Source: Albifimbria verrucaria
Taxonomy: Eukaryota > Ascomycota > Sordariomycetes > Hypocreales > Stachybotryaceae
Reading direction: 5' to 3'
DNA length: 64,000 bases
Assembly: GCA_020081605.1 (NCBI GenBank)
Contig: JAHREC010000018.1
Span: 5,518,001-5,582,000 of the forward strand
Part shown: one piece after another, positions 24,844 to 37,115 of the stretch
Layout: each line of letters starts with the position of its first letter
How positions within the stretch are numbered: the stretch's first letter is position 1
The notes under the pieces: generated by a model
What the model was told of the DNA's origin: nothing
The model's input: only the letters and a program-made list of their open reading frames with translations
The model's database searches: none
Made by a program: the position numbers and the translations under genes

Positions 24844-27800
24844 GATGAAGAGCTTGTCGAAGGCCAGTCGCAAAAGCCAACAACCATGAATAGATGAGGA
24901 AAGGAAATCAGCCAAGAAAGAAAAACAGGAAGACAGGACAAAAAGAATAAAATCGACGCGTGCAAAGATTCGGCTGACGGCGAAAAAGACTAGCTGGGGA
25001 TCCTGAACCCCAGTCCCCAAAGTTGAAATGTAGAATCCAAAGGGGAAGAAAGGGCAAAACAGCAAGACTAGGTAGAAGTGAATATAGTCGGCTCTCCGTT
25101 GGACGGCAGCTCCGTCTCTCAGATCAGGCAAAGCAAGGTACCGTAAGCTGGTTCTTTGAGGAACTCGAGGAGAAGATCCGACCCAGCCGCAATGGGCCAC
25201 AATGCAAGGAATAGAAGAGTACGCAGCTGTGGTTCAAGACGTATGTGTCTCTCACCCGATCTTTGCTGCGGCCCATGGCCCAAGCTGATGCTTCTGATGG
25301 GCCATACCACGAGGCCGGGTTTAGCAGGGCCTGTCCAGGCTAAGGCTAGAGGGGCCTAGCCACTGACGCCAAGGATTGAGGATTCCAACATTGACGTCGT
25401 CTCCTTAATTTACAACACGCCTGGTACGGGGCTAGGCAGGGCTGTAAGAGCCACTCCTGTAGCCAGGAACCGGGGTCGGGGTGCGATTGGCGTGGAGATT
25501 GACTACAGCTTAGGTACCGCGTACCTAGCCTTACCTTAGTAGGCTGGATACGCTGGGGAGTCAGGGTCCATAGGTTCCACACCCAGGGGCGATTTTAGCG
25601 GGCCATGCCGCCAGGGGAAAGGGTGTGGCAGGTCGTGAGCACTTCGTCGTGCTGGGCTTACTAGAGAGATTGCCGTTAGCATCTATCAGCCGAGCGAGGC
25701 GGAGGGCATACAGTCGCGAAAGGGTGCACGTTGCGTGCTTGCCCGTGCGTCAGCCCAGTAAAGAGTGGAAAGCTTGTACGGCTACAACTGCATTTAGCGG
25801 CCTTTCAACATTGAACCTCACCCAGCGCCTGTGTTTGTATGGAGCGTCAGACCTTTCCTGTATACCAAATAAGGCGTGTTACAGTGACAGCGATATGCAG
25901 GACACGGGGTTGCTCAGAGAACGAGGTAATAGAGCCGCCCAATGGCCATGATCCGAAATTGCTGTCTACGCAGCGTCGTACAGGCTAGGCTGCCTGGCGC
26001 TGTGAACGGGAATAGAAGAGATCGTTCTATGGGTGGGGATGGAAACGGGCACCACCCCGGTCGGGTTCGGACTGGCAACGACAAGGGTGCGAGGGCTAAC
26101 GGCTAGGAAAGAGAAATGAATTAGAGGCAACCAGTTTTCGTACAGACAGCTGAAATGCGGCACATGGCTAAAATAAAATCAGCACTTGAGCCATCTCACG
26201 CACTCTCCGAGAAGGTGTGGTGGTGGGGAGAGGGAGAGGGAGGCCGGCTACCAAGCTCCGGTTCAGAGATGCCGTTGTCCGATCTTTCAAAGGTGGCAGT
26301 ACCCGCTGCAGGTTCCAGAACGCAAGGGCCACGAACGAAGTTCCGGGTAGGGATTGGGCTTTGGCCCCGTTGAGGCATCGAGGGAGAGGAAGCCTGGAAT
26401 CACGAGACAGATGAGGTAGGGCAGTTACCTGCCTTGCCTAGATGAAGAAATGGGCTGAGTCACGTGAATCGTCAACAATGTTCACTTATTGCCCATTGTG
26501 GAAGGAACAGGTACTCCAGGTACTCCAGGTACATCTGGCCACCAGTTTTGGGCGCGTGGTTTCACTTCAGGTATAAGATACCCTCGATTTCCCAGTTAGG
26601 CAATTATACAGTATCCAGCAAGATGACTTGGCCTAGCGCTCCGCCTTCAGATTACCCCCGAGCGCGCCAGCAACAGTCACCACCTGGGGCTCACCAAGTG
26701 AAACTTACCCACGGGTTGATGGCACAGATGACAGTTCGCTCATCTTCCGAAAACCCCGCCATATGGGTTTGGATTGCCCGACTGGGAAGTAGGAGGAGCG
26801 GCTTTGATACAGTCCTCAGCATTTCAGACGGCCACGAAACGACAAGTCTGGTCGCTCTGGGCTGGGTGCGCCCAACCATCTCTTCCTCTATGGGACATGC
26901 CTATCTCGTCTGTTGGTGCAGTGCCGTAGCCGAATTGTGTTCATATCAGCCCTCTCATGCACCAAGTAAGCAATCCAATGTGGAGAAGTCAATGGCTCAC
27001 ATCTTCCGCTGCTTGGCTGGGTTGGACATCATGGCTCATGGCTGGTCGTCGGAATTGACGCTGTGAATCATGCACAGTTCGCCACCACCTCCATCATATG
27101 GCTGGCACGATCGCCCCATAAGTACGAATCGTATTGGTACGTGCGTACAAGGCCAGAGCTCTGTCGAAACCAGCGCGGAAAACTGTCGCGCCCGCGACTC
27201 GTCTCACGTCGCTTGCCGCCCTCTCTCACAAGCACCCGTGAGCGAAAGGCTGCAACGCGGTTTAGCCGGACCCTCAGCACCATAGTAAGACTCCCAAAAT
27301 AGAAAAGACGAGCACAACAGGGGCCATTGTTGCTTGTTTCACGTTGGCGATCTGCACTACCAACCGGCCACCCTTCACCCACCACTTCTCCACCTGACGA
27401 CGCGGCGGATGCCAAGTCATCCGAACCAACTGTATTCGGACAGCAATGTATCCTTCTGGCAGCCATGGCAGCACTATGCTCATCCCCTAAAACATGCCAA
27501 ATAGGGGCCCACAGTCTATCGAATGCAGTGAGAGTTGTCTATTCCTAAAAGTCCACATACATGTGCGGTTCCTGCATGGCGCCTGACACAATGGAGGGCT
27601 ATGAATTGAGAGCGCCGTAACAAAAACAGATCTGCGGAAAAGCCACAACAAGAAGTGGTTGAGTGGTACGTCGTCCTGTAGCTTCTCGGCCTTGTCCCGC
27701 GTCCGCTTTTTACTAGCGAAGCAACGAGCTTTCTGTTGGTCTGAAGTGTCCTCTTACCGCCCCATCTTGTAACGGCCGAAGGGCTGGTCCGGTGGCGGTG

Positions 27801-28872
27801 CCACCGCATCAACACAAAGAAAGAGGTTGTACCTGGAAGCGCTAAATGACGTAGCAAATCAGGAGTAAAACGAAGCGCCTCCAGAAACCCCAACTTGGAG
27901 AAAAAGCAATAACAATGGCGAGGCGCAGAGCCAAACTGGTGGTGTGGACCTATGTGGCATGAAGCCCAAGCATGATACCGTTACAGCAGAAATTGCCTGG
28001 TTGCGTAGGCCCTACAGGGACATGTCGCTAGCTAATAGGGAGCATGCATTAAGGTGGTCTAAAAAATCCTACTGAACATGGTGCAGCCAGGCACTAGATT
28101 GCTGCTAAGCCAAGGAAGGGTCCACGGTTCTGTAAGGTACTATTACTTCTTCTATGAAGACAGTGGGGAACTGGGCGACCGGTTCAATCAAGAGCCACTT
28201 GACTAACTGTTGGTTCACGATGGTACAATATGTGTGCGCTGCTGATGATGATCTTGGCCGGGACATGCCTACATACAGCACTAAGCGCAGTCCATCCAAG
28301 CCCAATGGTCATGTAACTCTCGCACATGCTCCTCGTTCGGTTTGAAAGCATGGTACAGTAGCAGAGCCGGGGCGGGCCCAAACAGAGTGGATGGCCAATT
28401 TTGGGGCAGTGCCGTCTCCTGGTGTTAGCTCCTTGTCAATCAATCAAGCGCCTTGCAGGGTCTCATTCACAGAGAGGAGGGAACCTATGGCACAAGGTTA
28501 GTCTGCACATCACTGCCCTTGGCTGTGAGCCCAGCCTTATCCATGTGCTTTGCTTTATTTACTTTCTACCCGCTCACCGGCCCAACGCGAGGTTGCTCTT
28601 GCGCATACTTAAGCTCACTTCCCTGGCTCGGAAGCTTCCCTTCTGGTCTTCTCTCCCTCCATCATCATACTACATCCATCATAAAAGCTTCATTCACCTC
28701 CTGATACCCTCTCTTCCTCTGTTTCTGCTCTTGTCATTCCAGAGCATTATTTGATAGCGCCTTCGACCTAAGTCGCTTGCTTTCCCCCAAGATCCAACTA
28801 CACCGGATCAGCTCACGTTTACCGCCTACTCTATCCCCTCCACCCAAGCCAACAAACACCCCTCTAGTCACA
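24844..28872. other. Intergenic region, no gene seen
   Basis: About 4 kb between the divergent ABC transporter and the 28.9-kb gene, so it should contain both promoters. A TCCAGGTAC-type duplication lies at about 26513-26532. A 200-codon open frame at 26464-27066 (plus) has no recognisable domain and no supporting neighbours. Immediately before 28873 the sequence is C/T-rich, a typical fungal leader. Confidence 0.5.
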
Positions 28873-29573
28873 ATGGGTTCCGACACCTCCAAGATCTCTG
28901 TCAACAACGCTCCTACGAGCATCCGCCTGCCTGTCGCCTTCAACCTTTACTACCAGAAGTCATGGGGCCTCAAGTTCCACCTCGGTGAGCATGAGTCGTC
29001 GCCGCTCTACTGCGCTGCTCTGCCCAACAGTTGGTACGGTGATCTTGTCATGTACAACGGCCCCAATACCGACTCCCCGCCTCTCGCAAAGGCTCGCAAC
29101 AGTGGCTCGTTGGGAAACCACACCAAGTTCACCCTTCCTCCCGTTGCGCCAGGCCGTCCTCCCCTGGAGGAGGAGATGCGCGCGAGCAGCAGCTTGACCC
29201 ACGAGAAGCACTCCTTCGCCATTCCTACCGGTCGAGAGGGCTACCCTCAGCAGTTCGAGTGGCGCCACACCAGCAGCGATGAGCTCAAGAGACTCGGCGA
29301 ATCCTCGCGTGGCTGGAAGCTCGTCTGGCTGAACCGCGATGGCCACGAGGAGGTTGTCGCCATGTGGGCCGATGCCACCTTCCACAGACATATGAGCATG
29401 ACCAAGACTGCCCGCTTCATGTTCGTCAACAGGGCGCTACTGGCGAGTTTGGTGACATTTGGGCTCTCATGGCTGTTGTCAGCTTCTTGAGACTCTGGCA
29501 GAAGAAGATGCAGCTCACCATCACCGGCGGTACTGCCGCTGGTGTCAACGCTGGTGTTGTCGCTGGCCTCTAG
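28873..29573 (+). CDS. Conserved-looking fungal protein of unknown function
   Basis: I do not recognise this family. An intronless frame starts at 28873 (MGSDTSK) after a C/T-rich leader and gives about 233 aa once one G missing from the run at 29432-29434 is allowed for; the frame then runs to TAG at 29571. The N-terminal part contains aromatic-rich segments such as NLYYQKSWGLKF, followed by a Pro/Ser-rich middle and the segment WKLVWLNRDGHEEVVAMWAD. A hydrophobic stretch (DIWALMAVVSFLRLW) and a Gly/Ala-rich tail close the protein, so it may attach to a membrane at its C-terminus. Codon use and leader look like a real, expressed gene. Whether it belongs to the cluster is unknown. Confidence 0.72.
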
Positions 29574-32500
29574 TCGGGGGCAATTGTTTGCAATTGGAAT
29601 GTACCATTGGTTAGGATTGAGCAAGGCATGCGTGTTTTTATTAGAGGAGTTATGATGCGTTATGAATGGTCTATTCCCTTTGATTTCTTCATCACGATGG
29701 CAGGATAAAATCGAACAACGTGGCTCCTCTGCGATAGTCGCCTGACGCTCGTTTAGCGTTAACCATTTAGTTTTACAAGTAGATATGAACCTGGCAAGGC
29801 GAATACAAGATTGTCAACCTGTAAATTATCTTTTCTCTATGCCTTGTGTTGCCTATTACACATGACCTCATGCTGCGAGTTTCCTGGTGGCGTTCCAGCC
29901 GGGCCACTGGGTGAAGAAATCTCGACACGGCTCACCAGTACGGGCTTGACATAATCACCACGAGCCAACCACGACATTATTAGATTTCTACCAAGGCTTA
30001 TGGAGAGAGAGTTTTTCGTTAAAGACCTGCCGAAGTGTGATAAAAGATTGTCCCAAATATCATGCCGTCGAGGCGATTATTGTCATATGAAGACGGCGTT
30101 CTTTGCCAGTGCTCCAGCTCTTTGCAAGCATCCTACCCTGAACCGAACGACGTCATGTTCGCACAACACGAGCAACACTTAGTAATATCTTTCAATCTTG
30201 CAAACACACCAAGCCATTGACGTTATAGTACAGTAATAATCATTTCTTGAAATCTCGAACTGGTTTCTAGTTAATTGTAATATTTTATACTTAATTGGTT
30301 GTAGTGGCGTGGTGCACATCTTTGAAGCAACGGTATGGAGGCAGATGTAACATTGCAAGACGGCATCATGCGAGAATCTATGCACATCGAATAAGAGAGG
30401 TTTAAACTTTATGATCCACTCGATTGGTATCGCTTAGTATTGGACACAACGTGCGAGTGTGCGGCACGACCTGATCATTGCATAGCACGTGTAGTGGTTA
30501 CGATTCGTCAATTTGAGCTTGAAAGGAACACTTATAAATTCTGGAGGAACATTGCAGACCTTTCAGGCACTAACACATTGCTACAGATGCTACATCAAAG
30601 TCAATATCTGAACTAACAGACCAAAATCTTTAGAAACACTCTCATTTGTTAATACTTCTGTGTTGTTGTGGGGTGCCCTGACGGAGAGTAATCGATCAGA
30701 ACACTAGATCATTGACAGATGATACAAATGAATTTAGAAAATAGACATAGAATTAGAATGGATGGAGGCAATGAAAGTTTATCATACTCTTGGGTGAGTG
30801 TCCCCAAAGTTGCAGAGATGCTTGTAGATCCCAAGTATTGTTCTAGACTTTTGAGAGGAGAATCGACGAACCTCGACTTCGGGCATGGTTTTATTTAGTT
30901 TGATCTGGATTTTAACATATGGCACAAAATGGAAGCAACTGAAGATAGCATAACGATTATTTCATTATGTAGCGTTTAAATATGTCGCCCAATGGGCTGT
31001 TGTGTTGTATGGAGTGACTTGCGTGATAAGACACATAACAGATCGCACATTTATTGAATGATTACTGTAAAATAATTCAAGAGTATTAGTATTTCCCTAC
31101 CATACAACTAGACATGTAATTATGTTCAGAACGAGTCGTGGTAATATGGAATAGACGCGAACAGGCTAGCGTTATTGTGTTTTTGGAAAGCATATTTGTG
31201 AAAGCGGTCGTCTTGATGTTTTGCCGAGGAGCAGCAGTATACGATACAATCAAAATATCTCGGACTAACCAAGCTACGGCTAGACATGAAAGTGTTTATT
31301 GCAATACGCCTTTGGTTGCTGTGAATAGAAGCGTCCCCGGGTGATGGTAAGCTAATGAAGACACATTGTTTGACCATCACACAGACGTTAACAATAATTA
31401 ATTTTGTGAAAGAGCCTCACAAGAACTCAGAAATACTGAATCTGTGCCAGGAACATGTTTTTACTCAAAGCAAATAGAGCCTCGTTGGGTTAGCTTTCTC
31501 AAATGTTGATTCACAAAGCATATCGAACAAAGGGGGCGCTGTGGAGCGAGAAGTCAAATGCGTCCCAGAAACCCCAGGAGTTAGACACTAGAGGCATCCA
31601 TAATGTTGGATCCGGAGTTGCACGACCATTTCATATATTACATCAAGATAACATCATAGTACACACCGGAAACTGTTCGATATTGGACCAGCCTTGGAGG
31701 GTGTGTAGTCTGAAGCCTAATACAGCGTTACAAGCATCTGTTTGCAACGGAATCATACCTCGGTGAACGATTTATCGGGAGCAGGCTCGGCTAGGCAGGA
31801 GCCGCTGGCAATGAATGACGTGTTTTTGCACAAATCTTCAGGGCTCGGCTAGAGAAGGAGACCGCTGCCTGTACGAGAATCATCGGCTCGGATATTGCAC
31901 CCACTACGTGTACAGCATGTCAGCATCCGCGTTGACGTGGGATGGCTTCAAAAGGCAGTCTCAAAACCTTGTCAAGGTAGTGAGCCGTTCATGCCATCAA
32001 ACAGGCTATGCTTCTCGGATCTGCTGTGCAGCCGAGGCTCATGTACGTTTAGACCAGACCGGAAAGGTAGCAAGACGGGCACCACACAACCATAGTGGAG
32101 GAAAGCAAGATGGTAGGGTAATGCAAATTACTCAAGGCATACCGCATCCGCACAAGAGCGCAATCACAGGGTATACCGACAAAAGAGAATCCATTCCGGG
32201 CGTGGGGTGGTACTCACTGGTATGTATGTCATACGAGGCCATCCGCGTTTGTCGCGGGAGTGTCTTACAAACCCTTGGGTGAGACCGCGTTTTACACGGA
32301 AAGATGGTTGCGTATGAATTAAAATATTGGGACAATGTTACCAGCAAGACCGGTGAACAGGTACATGATACCACTGCCATTCAAGGCGGAGCATTATTGC
32401 GCTTCACCACTCTGCGCTGAGCCCGCGTACTTAGTACGCCATAGGAGAGGCCTCTCATCAACTGGACCACGTAGCCTAGAGAAGCATCAGGACGAAAGAG

Positions 32501-34699
32501 GAAACAGGTACCACAGCCAACAAGAATGTGTGATGCGTACAACAAACAACAGGCACGAAACGCACAGGACCGGGACTCCGGCGGTTACCGGCCGGCGCAA
32601 AGCGGGGTCGTCTCGGCATCCGAGAACCGTGATGAGTGCTTTTACCTCATATTGCAGGGACCTCACGTAATACGCTTTATTAATGGCATCCTCGGTTGTT
32701 AGAGCCTGTTGTTGCCTGGGTCACCCGAAGCCAACCGGGTAGCAAGCTGGGGAGTTGCCGGCTTGTACTCCAATAACATGATTGCAACACAGTTAGATGC
32801 TGTCGATCTTTACAAGCCTGTGGGATGGGCAAGTTGAGAAAAATGGGGGCATGCTAACACGAAAGCGCGGCATTAGAGAGAGTGCTTTCCACCCTCTTGC
32901 TTCTTCTCCGGGTGGATGCAGCCTTTAGACTGACTGCTCACATATCATTTGTTAATGCGATGGAGCGTCGACATTGGTGATGTAGCTGAACTAAATGAGT
33001 GGCTATAGTGGATCGCCACCAAGGAACAGCCTAACGGACTCCAAGGTACGGTCTAATAACGGAACAGGCACGCTGTTGTTTCGAAGGATCATGGGCAACA
33101 CAATCATTAACCCGAGAAAAGCCGTGCTAGTACCTATGAAATTTAGGTTGTGAAACAAATAGACACCTCGGTCATTAGTGGCTCGTTCGATTGCGGCATC
33201 CCCACAAGTCCTTTCCATGATGGCCCACCAGGCTATGTCTGCCTTCCGTCAGACGGACCCATCGACGACTCTTGGGTATGAGCAGATACCTACGTTATCC
33301 GTTCCAGGACAAGACCCATATGAAGCGGGGGCTCATACTATGGTTGTACGAATCGAAAATCCTACAGCATGCACACCGCTGCCCCTTGAGGTAGGCTAAT
33401 CGACAGGAAGTTTTCCGATCTGTAAACGGCCGACGTTTATTTCGCAATTCAAGGGCACGTTGTGCGTACCATACCTGTTAAGGAAGTAAATCTGTGCGTG
33501 CGTGCTCGCTGGGCTTATAAGGCGATCTTAGCTAGAGGAAGATGGTATTCTTTCAGGGTCCGGCCAAAGTCAACCATATCCTTGACCCTCATTCGGTCCG
33601 GTGGCTGTTCCAGCAATAACATGACTTGGCTGATCTCTGTGGGATACGCCCTGATGACCGGTCTCATCTGGCCACTGGTCCTGGTCACTCCCCTGCTTGT
33701 CCATGCTGCCCACGGCAGTGGGAACTGAGGGGCACCATGAAAATCTTCATGTGCAACATTACCTGCACGCCACCCAGTGCAGAGCTTCGACCGAGATTTG
33801 CATCCGTAGTTTTCTTCTTGCTGAACAAGTATCGTGCCCACGCGTGTATACATCTCATACCCATCGGACTGGTGAGGTAGCTGTTGGTAGTAAATGCACA
33901 AGCTTCGGGAGACCGATCCGTATGCCTTCCAGGAGCTAGACAAGAGAGGCTTGGTGCCCGCTGATGACTAGGTAGCCAAGAGCTCGCACCAAAAGGGTAG
34001 GACTTCTTCATTCAAACCACGTCTCCGTCCTCTGTATATCCTTCCAAGAGACGCATTGGAACCTCGAAACCCCGCACCAGCAAGTTTCAGTCCGGTCTTA
34101 GCCTGAGAGGGGCTTATCCTCACTTCATTTGTTGGTTTGCGGAGCGGTCAGCATTGCGCCATAATCCCGCGCCATCCCATCCTTCCCTCCACTTTCATCC
34201 CGTCCAACCATGCCACTAGCATTGCCTTATGGCATAGAGCTGGTAGGACGATGCAAACCGGACTAAGCGCCGTAAGGCGGCATCACGCTAAAGTGATATT
34301 GGACACAGGGACGGCAGGGGTGTGCGAATTTTTGCACTTGCTGCGTTCCTTGGATGGTGGCTAGCGCCGCAGAAGGCGACATGGCCGTCCTCTGTTCTCA
34401 TAAGTAGAGGAGGTGTATCCTCCAAACGTATTACCTGTCTCGCTCACATCGCAGTTCCTGACAGCTGACCATCCTTCCAGAAAAGGTTCTTTGAATCAGG
34501 CCATATACAGTCTGCCGGGTTCTTCTCTATTCGTGCAATTGATAACAATTCTCGAGAACGAGACAAATCCAGCGTATTGTATCGCCAGACTCTTACGCAT
34601 CTTCTCTTGCTAGGACTAGGCTTTCTAGGACCGCGTCTAGCGAACGTATCGAGGGCAACCTTGAGCTTTTATCCTTTTATTTCTCACTACAGATACTAC
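29574..34699. other. Long, partly AT-rich intergenic region
   Basis: About 5.1 kb without a convincing gene. From about 29.6 to 31.5 kb the composition is clearly AT-rich by eye, compatible with degenerated, possibly RIP-affected repeat DNA. The part from 31.5 to 34.6 kb is more balanced but holds only short unrelated open frames. The last few hundred bases belong to the promoter of the dioxygenase gene. Confidence 0.5.
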
Positions 34700-34930
34700 T
34701 GAGGGGCTATCCTGAGCCATCAAAACCTCATTCCTGATTCTGAGGGGCTATCCTGAGCCAACGAACCTCATTCCTGATCCTGAGGGGCTATCCTGAGCCA
34801 TTACATCCTCAAATCCTGATTTTGGGCTATCCTGAGCCTTAACTATCTCAAAATTGCATCTTGAGGGCTACCCTGAGCCGTTAACTCAAGTTGCTTTCTT
34901 TGAGGGCTACCCTGAGCCGCTTACTCTCAA
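34700..34930 (+). repeat. Six-unit tandem array of potential stem-loops with covarying outer arms
   Basis: Six units spaced 39-41 bp share the core GGCTAYCCTGAGCC, whose ends GGCT/AGCC can pair over a 6-nt loop (inner stems start at 34705, 34746, 34786, 34825, 34866, 34905). Each core is flanked by outer arms that also pair: TGAGG/CCTCA in units 1-3, ATTTTG/CAAAAT (34819-34824 with 34849-34854) in unit 4, CTTGAG/CTCAAG (34860-34865 with 34885-34890, extendable by GCA/TGC across a T-T mismatch) in unit 5, and TTGAG/CTCAA in unit 6. The arms differ in sequence but stay complementary. The array ends about 140 bp before the dioxygenase start codon, so it lies in its promoter or 5' leader. RNA structure, DNA cruciform and tandem protein-binding sites are all possible. 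Confidence 0.85.
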
Positions 34931-35068
34931 CCCTGTCCTATAGAACAGAGAGAACAAGAAGAACATCTTTAACAACTAAACAGTCTCAAGTTTCTCTTGA
35001 TTTCCCTGTCTTTTCTCTTTTGACTAGGCCAGAAACCGAAAGGAAACGACAACCAACCCGCAACAACC

Positions 35069-36218
35069 ATGTCTTCCATGACCTCTGCAACCCGCGCGCT
35101 TCGCGCCTCCAGCAACAGCGTCCTGCGTACTGCTCTCCGCCGGAACAACCAGCAGCTCCCGCGTTTATTCCATGAGTCCACCAAGGCCAAGGCCGTTGAG
35201 GCTGCTGTGGCTTCCCACACCTCGGGCCTGCAGCACATGACGCCACCTCCCTTTACGATCCCTCCCCAGCCGGCCGCCACCCAGCAGCTTCATCAGCAGC
35301 TTAATATTGTGGAGCAGGCATATAAGCCTGAGTTCTACGAGGCTGTTGCTGAGGTCATGAGGCTCAGGAAGAAGTACGTCGAGGACCGTTGCATCTTCAT
35401 CGAGTCCCGCGACATGATTCCCATCCTCCTTGGTCTTGGTGGCCGGCCCGAGGACCTCCCTAAGCTGCAGGAAGTCAGCAACAACTTGTATCATGACCCC
35501 ACGCTTCCGTTCCGCCGCTCGCGTAATGGGCGCTTCTGCATTGACTTTGATACCAACACGTTGCGCAGACTGGAGTTCCAGCCCTTCACCCTCACGGTGG
35601 AGGAGGACTTCAAGCGCTACGACTCGGGCCAGATCCGTCGCTTTGACGAGATCCAGAACGAGCTTCAGCTCAACTCCGTCTTCCAAGCCCTGTTCGCGTT
35701 CAAAGCCATGATGCTGCACGGTGTCACCATCGCTAGACGCCCCAAGCTGGAGTATGGCGTGAACAAGTGGGTCTGCACCCTGTTCAACCTCCGCACCGTT
35801 ACCACCCCGGACATCCTGGGCGAGCCTGCGTTGGAAGGCGTCCACTCAGATGGCGTCGATCACACCATGACGACCTATTTGGGTAGCAACAACATGGCTC
35901 CCAATAGCGCTGCTACCTTCATGCATGGCATGGGTGAGACCACTGGCATCCAGCTTGAGGAAATCTCCCGAAGCACCTCCTTGGCCGCGTTCAGCACAAG
36001 AACCTGCTTGACACTCTGATGATTGTCGACCACGAGCGCAAGCACAGCTTGTCCGCCGTATATCCTATTGACAAGACCAAGGAGGCCACCCGGGACATGC
36101 TGATCTTCTTCACTCGCAAGCCTGTCGAGAGGACGCATATTTCTGGATCCATTGATTCCCTCCATGCCCATAAGGAGCTTCCCATGGAGGTTCCCTGTTC
36201 GTGCCTGGCCGCGTGTAG
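35069..36218 (+). CDS. 2-oxoglutarate/Fe(II)-dependent dioxygenase-like protein, putative mitochondrial presequence
   Basis: Resembles the 2OG-Fe dioxygenase family that includes bacterial amino-acid hydroxylases such as isoleucine 4-hydroxylase (PF10014-type). Iron-ligand motif EGVHSDGVDH gives His259 and Asp261. The distal His is likely in VDHERKHSLSAVYP (about residue 326), and the Arg of TRDMLIFF is a candidate 2OG contact. Start at 35069 (MSSMTSATRALRAS). The first ~40 residues are rich in Arg, Ser and Ala without acidic residues, as in mitochondrial targeting peptides. Intronless; about 383 aa after two C-run losses (near 35967 and 36193) are allowed for, ending at TAG 36216-36218. A free amino acid is the likely substrate by family analogy, which would fit precursor supply to a peptide-type metabolite. 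Preceded by the hairpin array at 34700-34930. Confidence 0.82.
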
Positions 36219-37115
36219 ACTCCTCCCTTGTCACAAATATGACAGACAGGGATTGGGTAGGATTCCCGGCTCCCGAAGATGTGGTTCACAGATCTTCGTC
36301 GACCAGGCCATATTCCCCGCTGTGGGGACATAAGACAAGGGCCTCGTGCAGCATGGCAGGCGGTGTTGCAGCGGGATGATGATTTGAAAGCGACTACGAT
36401 GACTTTAGCTTTTGTGTGTTTTTGCACTATTCTTTCTTATTGTCTTTTGTCTGTTTACAAGGAAAAAGCTACAATTTGATAGCGACGAGCAGGGTACTAA
36501 AATGTTATTTGAAGGATTGGGCTGGTATTGTCATGCCTTTCCAAACGTACGTTGCACAGCGCGACTGCGATACCCTGGCTTTAAGAACTGCTTTACTTGA
36601 TTTGTTATTTCGTTTAGGGCATACCTGGAGTTATTAGTTGCAAATATCATTTGAGATTTCCATGTTTAAACTCGTGGCTTGGATTTGTCGTTCCACCTAG
36701 CACGCGGTACAACGTAGAGGTTAGCAGCCGATATCGCCACGTCAGAATCTGTGAGCTCAAGAGAGCACAGAAATCTCGAGGAACGGTCCGTCATCGGATG
36801 AGACATATATGCCAAGGGGCAAGAGACAAAAGAGGGAAGTTTTATTAACCCCGCCCTGTCTGACTGAGAGACGTGATCCGGAGACGAGGTCCCTAGGGTC
36901 TTAATGAATCTTGACAATAAGCAGGGGTACAGTCCCAACATAGAACGAGGAAGACATGGCTGGCATTTATGATATAATTCATAATTCATTCAGAAGATTT
37001 AAGAACTATCCTATGCTATTAACCAACGTGTGTAATTGATTGTAGTTGTTGGGCGGATGATGCCTGACGAGATCTGGCGGTCGGCTCCTATTCTGACAAG
37101 TATCTGATATACACT
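36219..37115. other. Intergenic region between convergent dioxygenase and dehalogenase genes
   Basis: About 0.9 kb holding the 3' flanks of two convergent genes. No additional reading frame with recognisable content was found. Confidence 0.5.

Noticed and set aside
26464..27066. 200-codon open frame on the plus strand
   Set aside because: No recognisable motif or gene context in an otherwise non-coding interval.
34700..34930. CRISPR-like look of the repeat array (short repeats separated by about 20-26 nt)
   Set aside because: The intervening parts are related or pair with each other, the host is a eukaryote, and there are no cas genes. It is a structured tandem repeat.
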